DNA from: Flavobacteriaceae bacterium R38
GTDB taxonomy: Bacteria > Bacteroidota > Bacteroidia > Flavobacteriales > Flavobacteriaceae
Direction of reading: 5' to 3'
Length of the DNA stretch: 64,000 nt
NCBI GenBank assembly: GCA_009901575.1
Contig: WXYP01000004.1
Location: 248,001 to 312,000, forward strand
Shown here: positions 18,633 to 27,065 of the stretch, in pieces
Position numbering within the stretch: the first letter of the stretch is position 1
Layout: each line of letters begins with the position of its first letter
Made by a program: the position numbers and the translations under genes
The notes under the pieces: generated by a model
The model's input: only the letters and a program-made list of their open reading frames with translations
Told to the model about the DNA's origin: nothing
Database searches by the model: none

Positions 18633-19773
18633 AGATTCTACGTAGAAATGCTTTAATAAATTCCCAATGTGTTACAGAAAATAGAATCTTTATTTCTTGA
18701 GAAGGTGTTGTTTTTTCTTCCAGGAATTTAAAAATCATTTGTGTTCTGTTTCTTTTAAAAAGAGAAGGGAAAATATAAGCGCCCAGATCATTGCGTTTAT
18801 ATAAAACATCTAATAAGAGAAGATCGTAATACCAAAAACGATTTTTTTTACCCAGTTTAGAGAAATCTTCTTCTTTTTTAATTCGCTGAATGAGCTTTTT
18901 GATTTTTTCATTGGTGTTTTTAAAAGTAAAGCCGGTACTGGCTTTAGTCCATCCTCCGGCTGTCCCAATGTGAATAAGGTTTTTAGAATCAGCCTTTTGA
19001 AAATCATAACATGTCATAGGGATACTGCCTCTTTCTTTTTCAAGTATTTTGAATGTACCTGTCCCAATTCCAATTCTTTTCAAATAGGCTTCAATAGCTT
19101 CTTCATATTCTTTATTGGGTAATAAATGTTCTGAAAATAAAGTGTATTCTATTAAAGCTTCGGTAGGAGAGATGGGTAAGACATACATGAACCTGGTATT
19201 TCCTTTTTGTGGAACCGAAAAATCCATGAAAGTAACCCTTTCAGGATTAAAAACAGCGGTTTCTGTTTTAACATACCAGCCTATAAAATGTTGTTGGAGT
19301 ACCGGAAATTTCTTTTGAGTTAAAATGCTTTCCATATTAAAGAGGCTGTTAAAAGCCCTGTCTGCTTCATAAGTCTTTGAAGCTGTATTCACAGTAACAA
19401 TATTCCCATTATCATTATAACTCAGAATTTCTTCCTGTACAAGAGTTATGTTTTTACGTGTATTTAGGATACCTAAAATGTAGTTATAAAAATCGATTCC
19501 GCGAATCATTTTATAAACATAAGGTTGCATGTGTAAAGCCCTGTTGTAATAACTACTTCCAATAAATGCAGTATCCCAGGTTTTGTATACAATATTGTCA
19601 AAATCACCTTGTCCTGTTTCCCAAAAACACCAGGTACGATCGTTTTTATTTTTTTTAGATTTATCGATAATGAGGATAGACTTTTCATTATAGAAATCGT
19701 CCATAGCCATATAATAAGCCAGCTGTAAGCCCGAAGCTCCTGCTCCTAAAATAATATAATCGTAATGCTTCAT
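18613..19773 (-). CDS. crtY: Lycopene cyclase
   Basis: This 386-residue CrtY-type flavoprotein cyclises the ends of lycopene to beta-ionone rings. The N-terminal dinucleotide-binding motif is DYIILGAGASGLQLAYYMA (residues 4-22). The family motif RTWCFWE follows, with PMTCYDF and GTAGGWTKASTGFTF further along. The length is typical of bacterial CrtY. Its start abuts the stop of the upstream CruF-like gene, so the two form an operon. Together they suggest a hydroxylated, possibly monocyclic carotenoid. The other carotenoid genes (crtB, crtI, crtZ) are not in this window. Confidence 0.92.
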   Translation of the reverse strand: MKHYDYIILGAGASGLQLAYYMAMDDFYNEKSILIIDKSKKNKNDRTWCFWETGQGDFDNIVYKTWDTAFIGSSYYNRALHMQPYVYKMIRGIDFYNYILGILNTRKNITLVQEEILSYNDNGNIVTVNTASKTYEADRAFNSLFNMESILTQKKFPVLQQHFIGWYVKTETAVFNPERVTFMDFSVPQKGNTRFMYVLPISPTEALIEYTLFSEHLLPNKEYEEAIEAYLKRIGIGTGTFKILEKERGSIPMTCYDFQKADSKNLIHIGTAGGWTKASTGFTFKNTNEKIKKLIQRIKKEEDFSKLGKKNRFWYYDLLLLDVLYKRNDLGAYIFPSLFKRNRTQMIFKFLEEKTTPSQEIKILFSVTHWEFIKAFLRRIFKQSVS

Positions 19774-20424
19774 CTAGAAAAGAATAAACACCGAAAATAA
19801 GATGGTTATTGCTGTGAAGATATGAAAAGAGATCATAAAATAATCTTTTTTTAATATCTTTTGAAAGATCAGGTGGGTGATAAAAGCAACAGCAAACCAA
19901 CCTATGTAGTTTTGAATTGGCGCGAAACCCATTCTAAAAACCCTGTAATCAAACTTTTCTGAAGAAACTTCAATTAAAATATCTAAAGAAGTCATTAATA
20001 ATGCACCAGCCATTGATGAAAGCAGATAACTGTTGCTGATCAATTTACTTATAGCTGCAGAAATGAATATTAAAATGGCCCAGTTAATACCCATCATAAT
20101 CGGGACTCCAAATATTTTCATACCCAGGTTATTGCCATAATAATAATCGCCAAAAATGAATCCGTAATTAACTCCCAGATATTCTACAATCATTCCAATT
20201 AAAAAAGGAACACTTAAAATTAAAAAAACCTCTTTTCTAAAATTATCCTGCCAAAGGATTAATAAAAGCAGGATAGACAAACTTATTGGAGTTAAAGAAG
20301 CAAACCAATTTTGATACCCTAAAGAAACCCCAATAATGGTTATTAGAGTAAACGACCAAATGAGTAATGCAGAAATTTTGAATCTGTTTTTTTCCAGATA
20401 TTTTAATGATAATTCCTTCTTCAT
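19774..20424 (-). CDS. CruF-like carotenoid biosynthesis membrane protein
   Basis: This 216-residue polytopic protein has about seven hydrophobic helices and the features of the CruF / bisanhydrobacterioruberin hydratase family (DUF422). I recognise the segments NYGFIFGDYYYG and GVPIMMGINWAILIFI. Family members add water to the psi-end of acyclic or monocyclic carotenoids (C-1' hydroxylation), as in myxol and saproxanthin synthesis. It is directly coupled to crtY. The exact substrate is inference; the family call rests on motif memory. Confidence 0.78.
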   Translation of the reverse strand: MKKELSLKYLEKNRFKISALLIWSFTLITIIGVSLGYQNWFASLTPISLSILLLLILWQDNFRKEVFLILSVPFLIGMIVEYLGVNYGFIFGDYYYGNNLGMKIFGVPIMMGINWAILIFISAAISKLISNSYLLSSMAGALLMTSLDILIEVSSEKFDYRVFRMGFAPIQNYIGWFAVAFITHLIFQKILKKDYFMISFHIFTAITILFSVFILF

Positions 20425-20634
20425 TTTATATTAATATCAGCACAGATAAAATACTGACGAATTTATATTATAGCAGCTTTAAAAAGATAGAATATACTAT
20501 TAAATTTTAAAGGTCGTAAGGTACTAATTGCTTATTAGTACTCTAAGTGTAAAGTGATAAATAAACAATTATTGCAGGTTATTACTTGTTTTTTGTCTAA
20601 ACCTTATCGATTTAAAAGGAAAGTTATTTTTGTT

Positions 20635-20674
20635 ATTATGGTTTTAACGTAATTAATATAGTTTAAAGCCATAA
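20635..20674 (-). terminator. Possible terminator after the dtxR-type gene
   Basis: An imperfect hairpin with TTATGG (20636-20641) pairing CCATAA (20669-20674), and inner TTTTAAC/GTTTAAA, lies just past the stop at 20681. It is followed by a T-rich stretch on the minus strand but is weaker than other terminators here. Confidence 0.35.
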
Positions 20675-20680
20675 TTTTAA

Positions 20681-21364
20681 TTATAAGACAGAAATGAAAA
20701 TGTTATCGGCAAATTTTTTAGATACGGTTTCGGTTTTGTTGCTAAAAGCGATGCGAATTGATTTGTCAAACTCTTTAATTTCTTCTACAACTATTTCGCT
20801 GCTTAATGCCAATCCTATTTCTGAGACATATTTTAAAAAAGCAACAGAACTATCGTTAACTGCAATTAATTTACATCGTTGACCAGTTTTTAAATTAGAA
20901 AGCGTTGTTTTTGGAACAAGTTCATAATCTCCTTTTTCATTAGGGATAAGATCTCCATGAGGATCCTTTCTGGGATAATCCATAAAACGATCTAATTCGT
21001 CTATAAGCTTGGCAGATTTGATATGCTCTAATTGCTCAGCTACCTCGTGTACTTCATCCCAGCTAAAATTCATGTATTTATATAAAAAAGTTTCCCAAAG
21101 ACGGTGCTTTCTTACCAGCCAGACTGCAATTTCTTTCCCGTCTTGGGTTAATTCAAGTTTTCCGTACTTTTCACTGATAACCAATTTTTTGTTTTTTAAC
21201 TTTTTGATCATGTTATTCGCAGAAGCCGGAGAAACTTTTAAATATTCTGCTAGCTGATTATTTCCGATTTTTACTTTCTCATTTTCAACAACTAACTGAA
21301 AGAGCGCTTTTAGGTAATCCTCTTCGCTTTTAGTTAATTTGTACGAATAAAACTTGTTAGTCAT
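20681..21364 (-). CDS. DtxR/MntR-family metal-dependent transcriptional regulator
   Basis: This 227-residue metalloregulator has an N-terminal winged helix (NQLAEYLKVSPASANNMIKKL), a metal-binding dimerisation domain with ExxEHxxS-like residues (EVAEQLEHIKSAKLIDELD), and a C-terminal FeoA-like SH3 domain (about 150-227). I place the start at the internal Met (21364), because a -7 promoter box lies within the upstream extension. It is divergent from the metal ABC importer. By family it would repress that importer when Mn(II), Fe(II) or Zn(II) is abundant. Which metal it senses cannot be told by eye. Confidence 0.92.
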   Translation of the reverse strand: MTNKFYSYKLTKSEEDYLKALFQLVVENEKVKIGNNQLAEYLKVSPASANNMIKKLKNKKLVISEKYGKLELTQDGKEIAVWLVRKHRLWETFLYKYMNFSWDEVHEVAEQLEHIKSAKLIDELDRFMDYPRKDPHGDLIPNEKGDYELVPKTTLSNLKTGQRCKLIAVNDSSVAFLKYVSEIGLALSSEIVVEEIKEFDKSIRIAFSNKTETVSKKFADNIFISVL

Positions 21365-21721
21365 GTCTAACTTTTTTAGTTTTGCTTTACAAAAATAATT
21401 AAAATATGGTAATGTCACTTAAATTAAATATTAAGCTGGTACTTAAGATGAGCTTTATTATTGACATTATCCAATACAGTTGCACAAGGTAATTTTCAGC
21501 GACAATAATAGTAAGTGAGGCGTATCAAATAGTGTTTTAATACAATTAAATTATAAGCTTTTAGATAATCTGGAATTATTTGAGAAAAAGGATCTTACTG
21601 GAAAATAATAGACAAATCATGGTGGAGATACCAGATTCCCATCTGTTAAATAATATAGTGCAATAAGATACAATAATGAGAATGTAAGTGTTGGTTTTGG
21701 ATTCCGAATTAAATAAAACAA
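21365..21721. other. Divergent dtxR/troA intergenic region (357 bp)
   Basis: This region holds the dtxR -7 box (TATTTTTG, minus strand, 21390-21397) and must hold the promoter and probably the operator of the importer. Several AT-rich imperfect palindromes are present, for example around 21430-21447. None is clear enough to call a DtxR operator, and no small ORF stands out. Confidence 0.4.
21390..21397 (-). promoter_or_regulatory. -7 promoter box of the DtxR-type regulator
   Basis: TATTTTTG on the minus strand, 25 bp upstream of the chosen start. It lies inside the longer open frame and so supports the shorter start. Confidence 0.5.
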
Positions 21722-22639
21722 ATGAAAAAATATACTTTAATCTTAATTGCGATAACTCTTTTCTTAAGTTGTAAGACAACTACTAAGAAAGATGCTAATG
21801 CAAAACTTAATGTTGTTACCACCACGACAATGTTAACAGATCTTGTAGAAGATCTTGGAGGAGATGCTATTGAAGTTCAGGGTTTGATGGGAAGTGGAGT
21901 AGACCCTCATCTATATAAGGCCAGTGAAGGTGATGTTAGTAAATTGTTTAATGCAGATGTTGTCTTTTATAGCGGACTGCATCTGGAAGGGAAACTGGTA
22001 GAGGTTTTTGAAAAGATGGAAGGGAATAATGTGAAAACAATTGCATTGGCAGAAGCTATCGAAAAGGATAAATTAATAGGATCTGAATATTTTGCTTCAA
22101 ACTATGATCCGCATATCTGGTTTAATATTGACTTCTGGAAAAAAATCACAAAATATACTACAGAAGAACTTAAAAAAGCAGATCCTAAAAATGCAGCTTT
22201 ATTTGAAGAAAATAGTAAAAAATACCTGGAAGATTTAGAAGTATTAGAAGCAGATATCAAAAGTGTAATTGAAACACTTCCTGTAGAAAAAAGAATATTA
22301 GTAACGGCTCATGATGCTTTTAATTATTTCGGACAGGCTTTTGGTTTTGAAGTTGTAGGCCTACAAGGGCTTTCTACAGCTACTGAAGCTGGAGTGCAAG
22401 ATGTACAGGAACTCGCTAAATTTATTATTGAAAAAGATGTTAAAGCCATTTTTGTTGAGAGCTCTGTTCCTAAAAGAACAATAGAAGCGCTTCAGGCATC
22501 TGTGCAGTCTAAGGGACATGAAGTAGCAATCGGAGGAACATTATTTTCCGATGCCTTAGGCACAAGAGGGACAATAGAAGGTACTTATGCAGGAATGTTT
22601 AGATATAATGTAAATACCATTGTAAATGCATTGAAATGA
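21722..22639 (+). CDS. troA: Metal ABC transporter substrate-binding lipoprotein (TroA/ZnuA-like)
   Basis: This 305-residue cluster A-I binding protein has a lipoprotein signal ([17 protein letters not shown], Cys at 17). Metal ligands are visible as His in [13 protein letters not shown], His in NYDPHIWFN, His in [12 protein letters not shown], and the acidic residue in [17 protein letters not shown]. It lacks the His-rich loop of zinc-specific ZnuA, which leans toward Mn/Fe or broad specificity. It is the first gene of a four-gene importer and its stop overlaps the ATPase start by 4 bp. Confidence 0.93.
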   Translation: MKKYTLILIAITLFLSCKTTTKKDANAKLNVVTTTTMLTDLVEDLGGDAIEVQGLMGSGVDPHLYKASEGDVSKLFNADVVFYSGLHLEGKLVEVFEKMEGNNVKTIALAEAIEKDKLIGSEYFASNYDPHIWFNIDFWKKITKYTTEELKKADPKNAALFEENSKKYLEDLEVLEADIKSVIETLPVEKRILVTAHDAFNYFGQAFGFEVVGLQGLSTATEAGVQDVQELAKFIIEKDVKAIFVESSVPKRTIEALQASVQSKGHEVAIGGTLFSDALGTRGTIEGTYAGMFRYNVNTIVNALK

Positions 22640-23373
22640 GTGAAAAAATAGCTATTACTGTTGATGATCTTACTGTAGCTTATAATTACAAGCCGGTTTT
22701 ATGGGATATAGACCTTGTTATTCCAGAAGGTGTCCTAATGGCTATTGTAGGGCCTAACGGGGCTGGAAAATCCACTTTAATTAAATCGATTTTAGATATT
22801 ATAAAACCGATTGCCGGTAGTGTTAAGATATTTGGCAAGCCGTACAAGAAACAATATCAACATGTCGCTTATGTTCCTCAAAAAGGAAGTGTAGATTGGG
22901 ATTTCCCGACTACAGCTTTAGATGTAGTGATGATGGGAACATACGGGAGTTTAGGATGGATTAAGCGCCCTGGTCAAAAACAAAAGAAAGCAGCTTTGGA
23001 AGCTTTAGAAAAAGTAGGGATGCTTGAATTTAAATCCCGTCAAATAAGTCAGTTAAGCGGAGGGCAACAACAGCGTATTTTTTTAGCAAGAGCCTTGGTT
23101 CAAAATTCGAGTATTTATTTAATGGATGAACCTTTTCAAGGTGTAGATGCAACCACAGAGAAAGCAATTATTAATATTCTGAAAGAATTACGAAAGGCCG
23201 GAAAAACGGTAATTGTAGTACATCACGATTTACAAACAGTACCGGAATATTTTGATTGGGTTACTTTTTTAAATGTAAAGAAGATTGCTACCGGACCTGT
23301 TAAAGATATTTTTAATGATGATAACCTGACAAAAACTTATGGGATTAACTATAAAGTTAGTATTCAGCAGTAA
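22636..23373 (+). CDS. troB: Metal ABC transporter ATP-binding protein (TroB-like)
   Basis: This 245-residue ABC ATPase powers the metal importer at the inner face of the cytoplasmic membrane. Walker A is GPNGAGKST, the signature motif is LSGGQQQR, Walker B is [12 protein letters not shown], and the switch His is in VVVHHDL. It starts inside the last codons of troA (ATGA overlap), showing translational coupling. The next gene is 136 bp away across a heptamer repeat. Confidence 0.95.
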   Translation: MSEKIAITVDDLTVAYNYKPVLWDIDLVIPEGVLMAIVGPNGAGKSTLIKSILDIIKPIAGSVKIFGKPYKKQYQHVAYVPQKGSVDWDFPTTALDVVMMGTYGSLGWIKRPGQKQKKAALEALEKVGMLEFKSRQISQLSGGQQQRIFLARALVQNSSIYLMDEPFQGVDATTEKAIINILKELRKAGKTVIVVHHDLQTVPEYFDWVTFLNVKKIATGPVKDIFNDDNLTKTYGINYKVSIQQ

Positions 23374-23444
23374 TTATTAAAATCTTGCTGAAATGTTTAT
23401 TTGTAAAATTGTTTAAAAGATATTGATTATCATAATCTTCCTAA

Positions 23445-23507
23445 CCTGAAACCTGAAACCTGAAACCTGAAACCTGAAACCTGAAACCTGAAACCTGAAA
23501 CCCGAAA
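23445..23507. repeat. Heptamer tandem repeat (CCTGAAA)9 before troC
   Basis: Eight perfect copies of CCTGAAA (23445-23500) and a ninth with one change (CCCGAAA, 23501-23507) run to two bases before the troC ATG at 23510. The repeat replaces the expected ribosome-binding region. Confidence 0.95.
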
Positions 23508-23509
23508 AA

Positions 23510-24634
23510 ATGACACTTTCAGAATACTTTTCATTGGTGTTTAATGATTATACCCTAAGAACAATAACTCTTGGAACAGCAGTTTTAGGAGCTATTTGTG
23601 GGATGCTGGGGAGTTTTGCAGTGTTGAGAAAACAGAGTTTATTAGGGGATGCCATTTCACATGCGGCTTTACCGGGAATTGCTCTTGCCTTTTTGATCAC
23701 GGGCGCAAAGAATAGTAATACTTTATTAATCGGAGCTTTGATAAGTGGTTTGATAGGAACTTTTTGGATTCGTGGCATTGTAAAAAAGACACATTTAAAA
23801 TCAGATACTGCCCTGGGATTAATTCTCTCTTTGTTTTTTGGTTTTGGAATGTTATTGTTAACTTTTATACAGAAGATGCCTAATGCAAATCAGGCAGGAC
23901 TTGATAAATATCTTTTTGGACAAGCGGCTACCCTGGTAGAAAGCGATGTGTGGTTAATGTGTATTGTTACCGGTATTAGCCTAATTGTTTTATTGGTTTT
24001 CTGGAAAGAATTCAAGTTGCTTCTTTTTGATGTAGATTATACAAAATCTTTAGGTTTTAATACCCGTATTTTAGATGTGCTGATTACTTCATTGATAGTA
24101 TTAGCCATTGTTATTGGTCTGCAAACAGTTGGAGTGGTATTAATGAGTGCTATGCTATTGGCTCCTGCAGCTGCAGCACGACAATGGACCAATAGCCTTG
24201 GGGTTATGATATTTTTGGCAGCTATTTTCGGAGCTTTTTCGGGAGTGTTGGGTACAGCTGTAAGTGCAAGTTCTAATAATTTGTCTACAGGCCCGGTTAT
24301 TGTATTGATTGCAGCAACTTTTGTGATCTTTTCTTTTATATTTTCACCGGGAAGAGGACTCTTATTCAGAGAAATCAGGTATTGGAAAAATAGAAACGAT
24401 TTGCATTTGCATAAAACATTATCATTTATGTATAGTATAGCAAAAACACATGACGATATTTCACATCCTCATGCGGTTAAAATCCTGAATAATTTTCAGG
24501 GATATACCAAAAGATCTCTTAAGAAACTGGAAAGCAGAGAATACATCACGGTTAATAATGCTATGTGGTCCTTGACTCAGAAAGGGTATAATAAAGTTGT
24601 TAATATGTATAATCAACAAGAAAACAATGACTAG
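23510..24634 (+). CDS. troC: Metal ABC transporter permease with winged-helix-like tail (TroC-like)
   Basis: This 374-residue ABC-3 family permease has eight or nine TM helices (about 15-285) with the conserved family stretch LLGDAISHAALPGIALAFL. A soluble C-terminal extension of about 90 residues (285-374; YTKRSLKKLESREYITVNNAMWSLTQKGYNKV) resembles a winged-helix domain of the DtxR type. ABC-3 permeases without such a tail are about 270-290 residues. The start is set by the ATG at 23510, directly after the heptamer repeat. It overlaps troD by 8 bp. Regulation by repeat length is possible. Confidence 0.92.
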   Translation: MTLSEYFSLVFNDYTLRTITLGTAVLGAICGMLGSFAVLRKQSLLGDAISHAALPGIALAFLITGAKNSNTLLIGALISGLIGTFWIRGIVKKTHLKSDTALGLILSLFFGFGMLLLTFIQKMPNANQAGLDKYLFGQAATLVESDVWLMCIVTGISLIVLLVFWKEFKLLLFDVDYTKSLGFNTRILDVLITSLIVLAIVIGLQTVGVVLMSAMLLAPAAAARQWTNSLGVMIFLAAIFGAFSGVLGTAVSASSNNLSTGPVIVLIAATFVIFSFIFSPGRGLLFREIRYWKNRNDLHLHKTLSFMYSIAKTHDDISHPHAVKILNNFQGYTKRSLKKLESREYITVNNAMWSLTQKGYNKVVNMYNQQENND

Positions 24635-25787
24635 TGTTCAGATAGAGATACAATTAATAGCTTGCCTGGTGGCAATGGCATGTGCAATTCCGGGCACTTT
24701 TTTAGTACTTAGAAAAATGGCGATGATTAGTGATGCAATCAGTCATTCTATACTTCCTGGTATTGTGGTCGGTTTCTTTTTAACCGAAAACTTAAATTCT
24801 CCCTGGCTCATACTTTTAGCAGCGGTGACAGGAGTCATTACAGTAATTTTGGTTGAATTTATTCAGAAAACAGGCTTGGTTAAAGAAGATACGGCAATAG
24901 GACTGGTATTTCCTGCCTTATTTAGTATAGGAGTCATCTTGATTGCTAAAAATGCAAACGATGTACATTTGGATGTAGATGCTGTCTTATTGGGAGAACT
25001 GGCATTTGCACCTTTTGACCGGTTAGAGATTAGTGGAGTGGATGTTGGCCCAAAATCATTATGGGTGATCGGGAGTATTTTGTTAATTACGCTGACATTA
25101 CTCATCACTTTTTTCAAAGAATTGAAATTGAGCACTTTCGATAAAGGCCTGGCAACCACTTTGGGGTTTTCTCCGGTTATTATCCATTATGGTTTGATGG
25201 CAACAGCTTCTGTAACTACTGTAGGAGCTTTTGATGCCGTAGGAGCTATCTTGGTAGTTGCTTTAATGATAGCACCTGCTGCAATGGCATATTTGTTAAC
25301 AACCGATCTTAAAAAGATGCTTGTATTATCTGTTCTTTTTGGAATGATAAGCGCATTAATAGGGTATTGGGTAGCACACTGGCTGGATGCTTCGATAGCT
25401 GGATCTATTACAACAGTATTAGGTGTATTATTTTTGATGGTTTATCTTTTTGCGCCGGGAAAAGGATTGATTTCTGTATTATACAAGCAGAGACGCCAGC
25501 AAATTGAAGTGCATTTGCTTACGTTTTTACTTCATTTGCAAAATCATGAAGAAGAATCAGAGCGTCACGTAAATCATTTAAATGAACATATTAATTGGGG
25601 AAAAGTACGTTCTAAATCGGTTCTGGATCTTGCTCTAAAAAATAATATGATAAGTATTAATAATGATATTATCTCTTTGACCGCAAAAGGAAAAACATTT
25701 ACTACAGAAGCCATTGATTACATCATTACAAACAAAAATGCTGCCATTGAAGAAATGAAAGATCGTTTCTTTTTGTTTAGGGGATGA
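24627..25787 (+). CDS. troD: Second metal ABC transporter permease with C-terminal tail (TroD-like)
   Basis: This 386-residue ABC-3 permease starts at ATG 24627, within the last codons of troC. A longer frame from 24597 would add 10 residues from the overlap. The TM core (about 1-280) carries the family stretch MISDAISHSILPGIVVGFF. A soluble tail of about 100 residues follows (VRSKSVLDLALKNNMISINNDIISL), also winged-helix-like and similar in plan to the troC tail. Two different permeases imply a heterodimeric channel as in TroCD/MntCD systems. The operon ends at a strong terminator. Confidence 0.92.
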   Translation: MTSVQIEIQLIACLVAMACAIPGTFLVLRKMAMISDAISHSILPGIVVGFFLTENLNSPWLILLAAVTGVITVILVEFIQKTGLVKEDTAIGLVFPALFSIGVILIAKNANDVHLDVDAVLLGELAFAPFDRLEISGVDVGPKSLWVIGSILLITLTLLITFFKELKLSTFDKGLATTLGFSPVIIHYGLMATASVTTVGAFDAVGAILVVALMIAPAAMAYLLTTDLKKMLVLSVLFGMISALIGYWVAHWLDASIAGSITTVLGVLFLMVYLFAPGKGLISVLYKQRRQQIEVHLLTFLLHLQNHEEESERHVNHLNEHINWGKVRSKSVLDLALKNNMISINNDIISLTAKGKTFTTEAIDYIITNKNAAIEEMKDRFFLFRG

Positions 25788-25796
25788 TCTTTAAAC

Positions 25797-25829
25797 AAAA
25801 TTCTCCTCATCAAAAGAGAGGAGAATTTT
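25797..25829. terminator. Bidirectional terminator after troD
   Basis: A 12-bp perfect stem (AAAATTCTCCTC 25797-25808 with GAGGAGAATTTT 25818-25829) lies between the convergent troD and the small membrane-protein gene. Confidence 0.9.
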
Positions 25830-25861
25830 TATGATATCATCAATTTAACGAAGATTAATTA

Positions 25862-26293
25862 TTAAGAAACCCAACCGTTTGCTTTTGCTTTTCTCGAATA
25901 GGAAATTAAAAAAAGGCCTATTAAAATCACTAAAGTAGGAACGATTAAACCCGAAGGTCCATTTACTTCATACCCATTACTTAAAATGTAACCATAAACG
26001 TTTTGTGCTATGGCTGCCAATAACGAAAGGGTAAATAAGGTGATGCACCATTTTTTCTTTAATAATAATCCGATAGCGCCTAATGTACCGGCAAAAACAG
26101 CTATAGCAAATGCTGCGGTAGCCCATGCAGGAGTATTATTCATAAAATCTTGCTGGGCTTGAGTAAATGTTTCAAATACTTCATCTGGCATATAAGCAGA
26201 TGATAAATAAAAGAAAACTCCGATTAAGTTCCACAGTAATGCAAGAATACCTATCAGTATAAAGGATTTAGGTGGTTTGTTTGTTGTTTCCAT
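25862..26293 (-). CDS. Four-helix membrane protein, unknown function
   Basis: This 143-residue protein has four TM helices (about 10-30, 57-75, 83-103, 113-133) and short charged termini. The pattern GILALLWNLIGVFFYL followed by LGAIGLLLKKKW is one I associate with uncharacterised flavobacterial membrane proteins. No catalytic motif is seen. Its upstream region holds a perfect 15-bp palindrome, so it may be controlled by a TetR-like repressor. Confidence 0.75.
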   Translation of the reverse strand: METTNKPPKSFILIGILALLWNLIGVFFYLSSAYMPDEVFETFTQAQQDFMNNTPAWATAAFAIAVFAGTLGAIGLLLKKKWCITLFTLSLLAAIAQNVYGYILSNGYEVNGPSGLIVPTLVILIGLFLISYSRKAKANGWVS

Positions 26294-26715
26294 AAAGTGA
26301 TTTTTTAATTGGTTATTTTATTGTTTTTTAATTGAAAAATTAAAACCACAGTATACAATGTACTTAGAAAGAGTAAAAAAAACAAATATGTAAATGCTTA
26401 AAAATGATTTAAATACGGTCTGACCGTAATAAATTGAAGGTATTGTTTTTCTTTTAAGATGCCAGAAAATCTAATATGTTAAGCTCAAGAAAGTTTTTTC
26501 TTCCAAAGAATATAATTAACGTTTTGAATTTAAAAAAAAGTTAAAATACAGGACTGCTTTAAAACACTATGTTTCCCAAGATTGATTATGCTAAAATGAA
26601 CAGAATTGCTTTTAAATGATGAAAATTTCTATCTGTTAAATGCATATCAATTTTAAAAAAAGAGAGCGGCTATTAGGTAATTTTAGAACATTAAAAATTT
26701 AAAAAATTAAATGTT
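26294..26715. other. Divergent intergenic region (422 bp) with palindrome
   Basis: An AT-rich region between the four-helix membrane gene (minus) and the first RiPP precursor (plus). It contains the palindrome at 26414-26428. The 60 bp before 26716 (GGTAATTTTAGAAC near 26676) resemble the sequence before the second precursor. No other gene was seen. Confidence 0.4.
26414..26428. promoter_or_regulatory. Perfect 15-bp palindrome, operator candidate
   Basis: TACGGTC-T-GACCGTA is a GC-rich perfect inverted repeat in an otherwise AT-rich spacer, 121 bp upstream of the minus-strand membrane gene and 288 bp upstream of the plus-strand precursor gene. Its size and symmetry suit a TetR-family dimer. 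Confidence 0.55.
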
Positions 26716-26946
26716 ATGAAAAAGAGAAAAACAGATTTTAAAAAACTGTCATTGTCTAAACAAACAATTGCAAATGCCAACAATGTTAATGGTGGTCATG
26801 GAGAAGGTGCTACTGCAGTAGGATGCGCGCCAACAGCTCAGGGTTGTATAACTATTGAAACACCAGATTGTGGTGTTACTCTATATTTTACTGCTTGTAA
26901 TGGAAGAGTTCAGTGTGAACTTATTGATCCAAATGGAGGGTTCTAA
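26716..26946 (+). CDS. RiPP precursor peptide 1 (class I lanthipeptide-like leader)
   Basis: This 76-residue peptide has a basic leader MKKRKTDFKKLSLSKQTIAN, the K-x-LSL-x-K-x-TI motif typical of Bacteroidota lanthipeptide/rSAM-type precursors, ending in a double glycine (26-27). The core (28-76) has five Cys (37, 44, 52, 61, 67) with Ser/Thr partners and the block FTACNGRVQC. Leader type and GG suggest cleavage by a C39-type peptidase during export. No LanB/LanC, radical-SAM or transporter gene lies nearby, so modification enzymes would act in trans. Confidence 0.8.
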   Translation: MKKRKTDFKKLSLSKQTIANANNVNGGHGEGATAVGCAPTAQGCITIETPDCGVTLYFTACNGRVQCELIDPNGGF

Positions 26947-26980
26947 ATCACTATTTTAGAGTAATTTTCTAAAAATGATT

Positions 26981-27014
26981 GAAAACCAGGTTTTTTTATT
27001 AAAGCCTGGTTTTC
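26981..27014 (+). terminator. Hairpin after RiPP precursor 1
   Basis: A 10-bp stem (GAAAACCAGG 26981-26990 with CCTGGTTTTC 27005-27014) with a T-rich loop lies 34 bp after the stop. The downstream T tract is modest. Confidence 0.6.
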
Positions 27015-27065
27015 TTAATTATGTAAATTTCCTCTTTCCGTTTATTAATATTACTTTAGCTTATA

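Noticed and set aside
21430-21447. DtxR/MntR operator
   Set aside because: The imperfect AT-rich palindrome does not match a known consensus well enough to call.
23445-23507. CRISPR array
   Set aside because: The units are seven bases with no spacers, so it is a simple tandem repeat.
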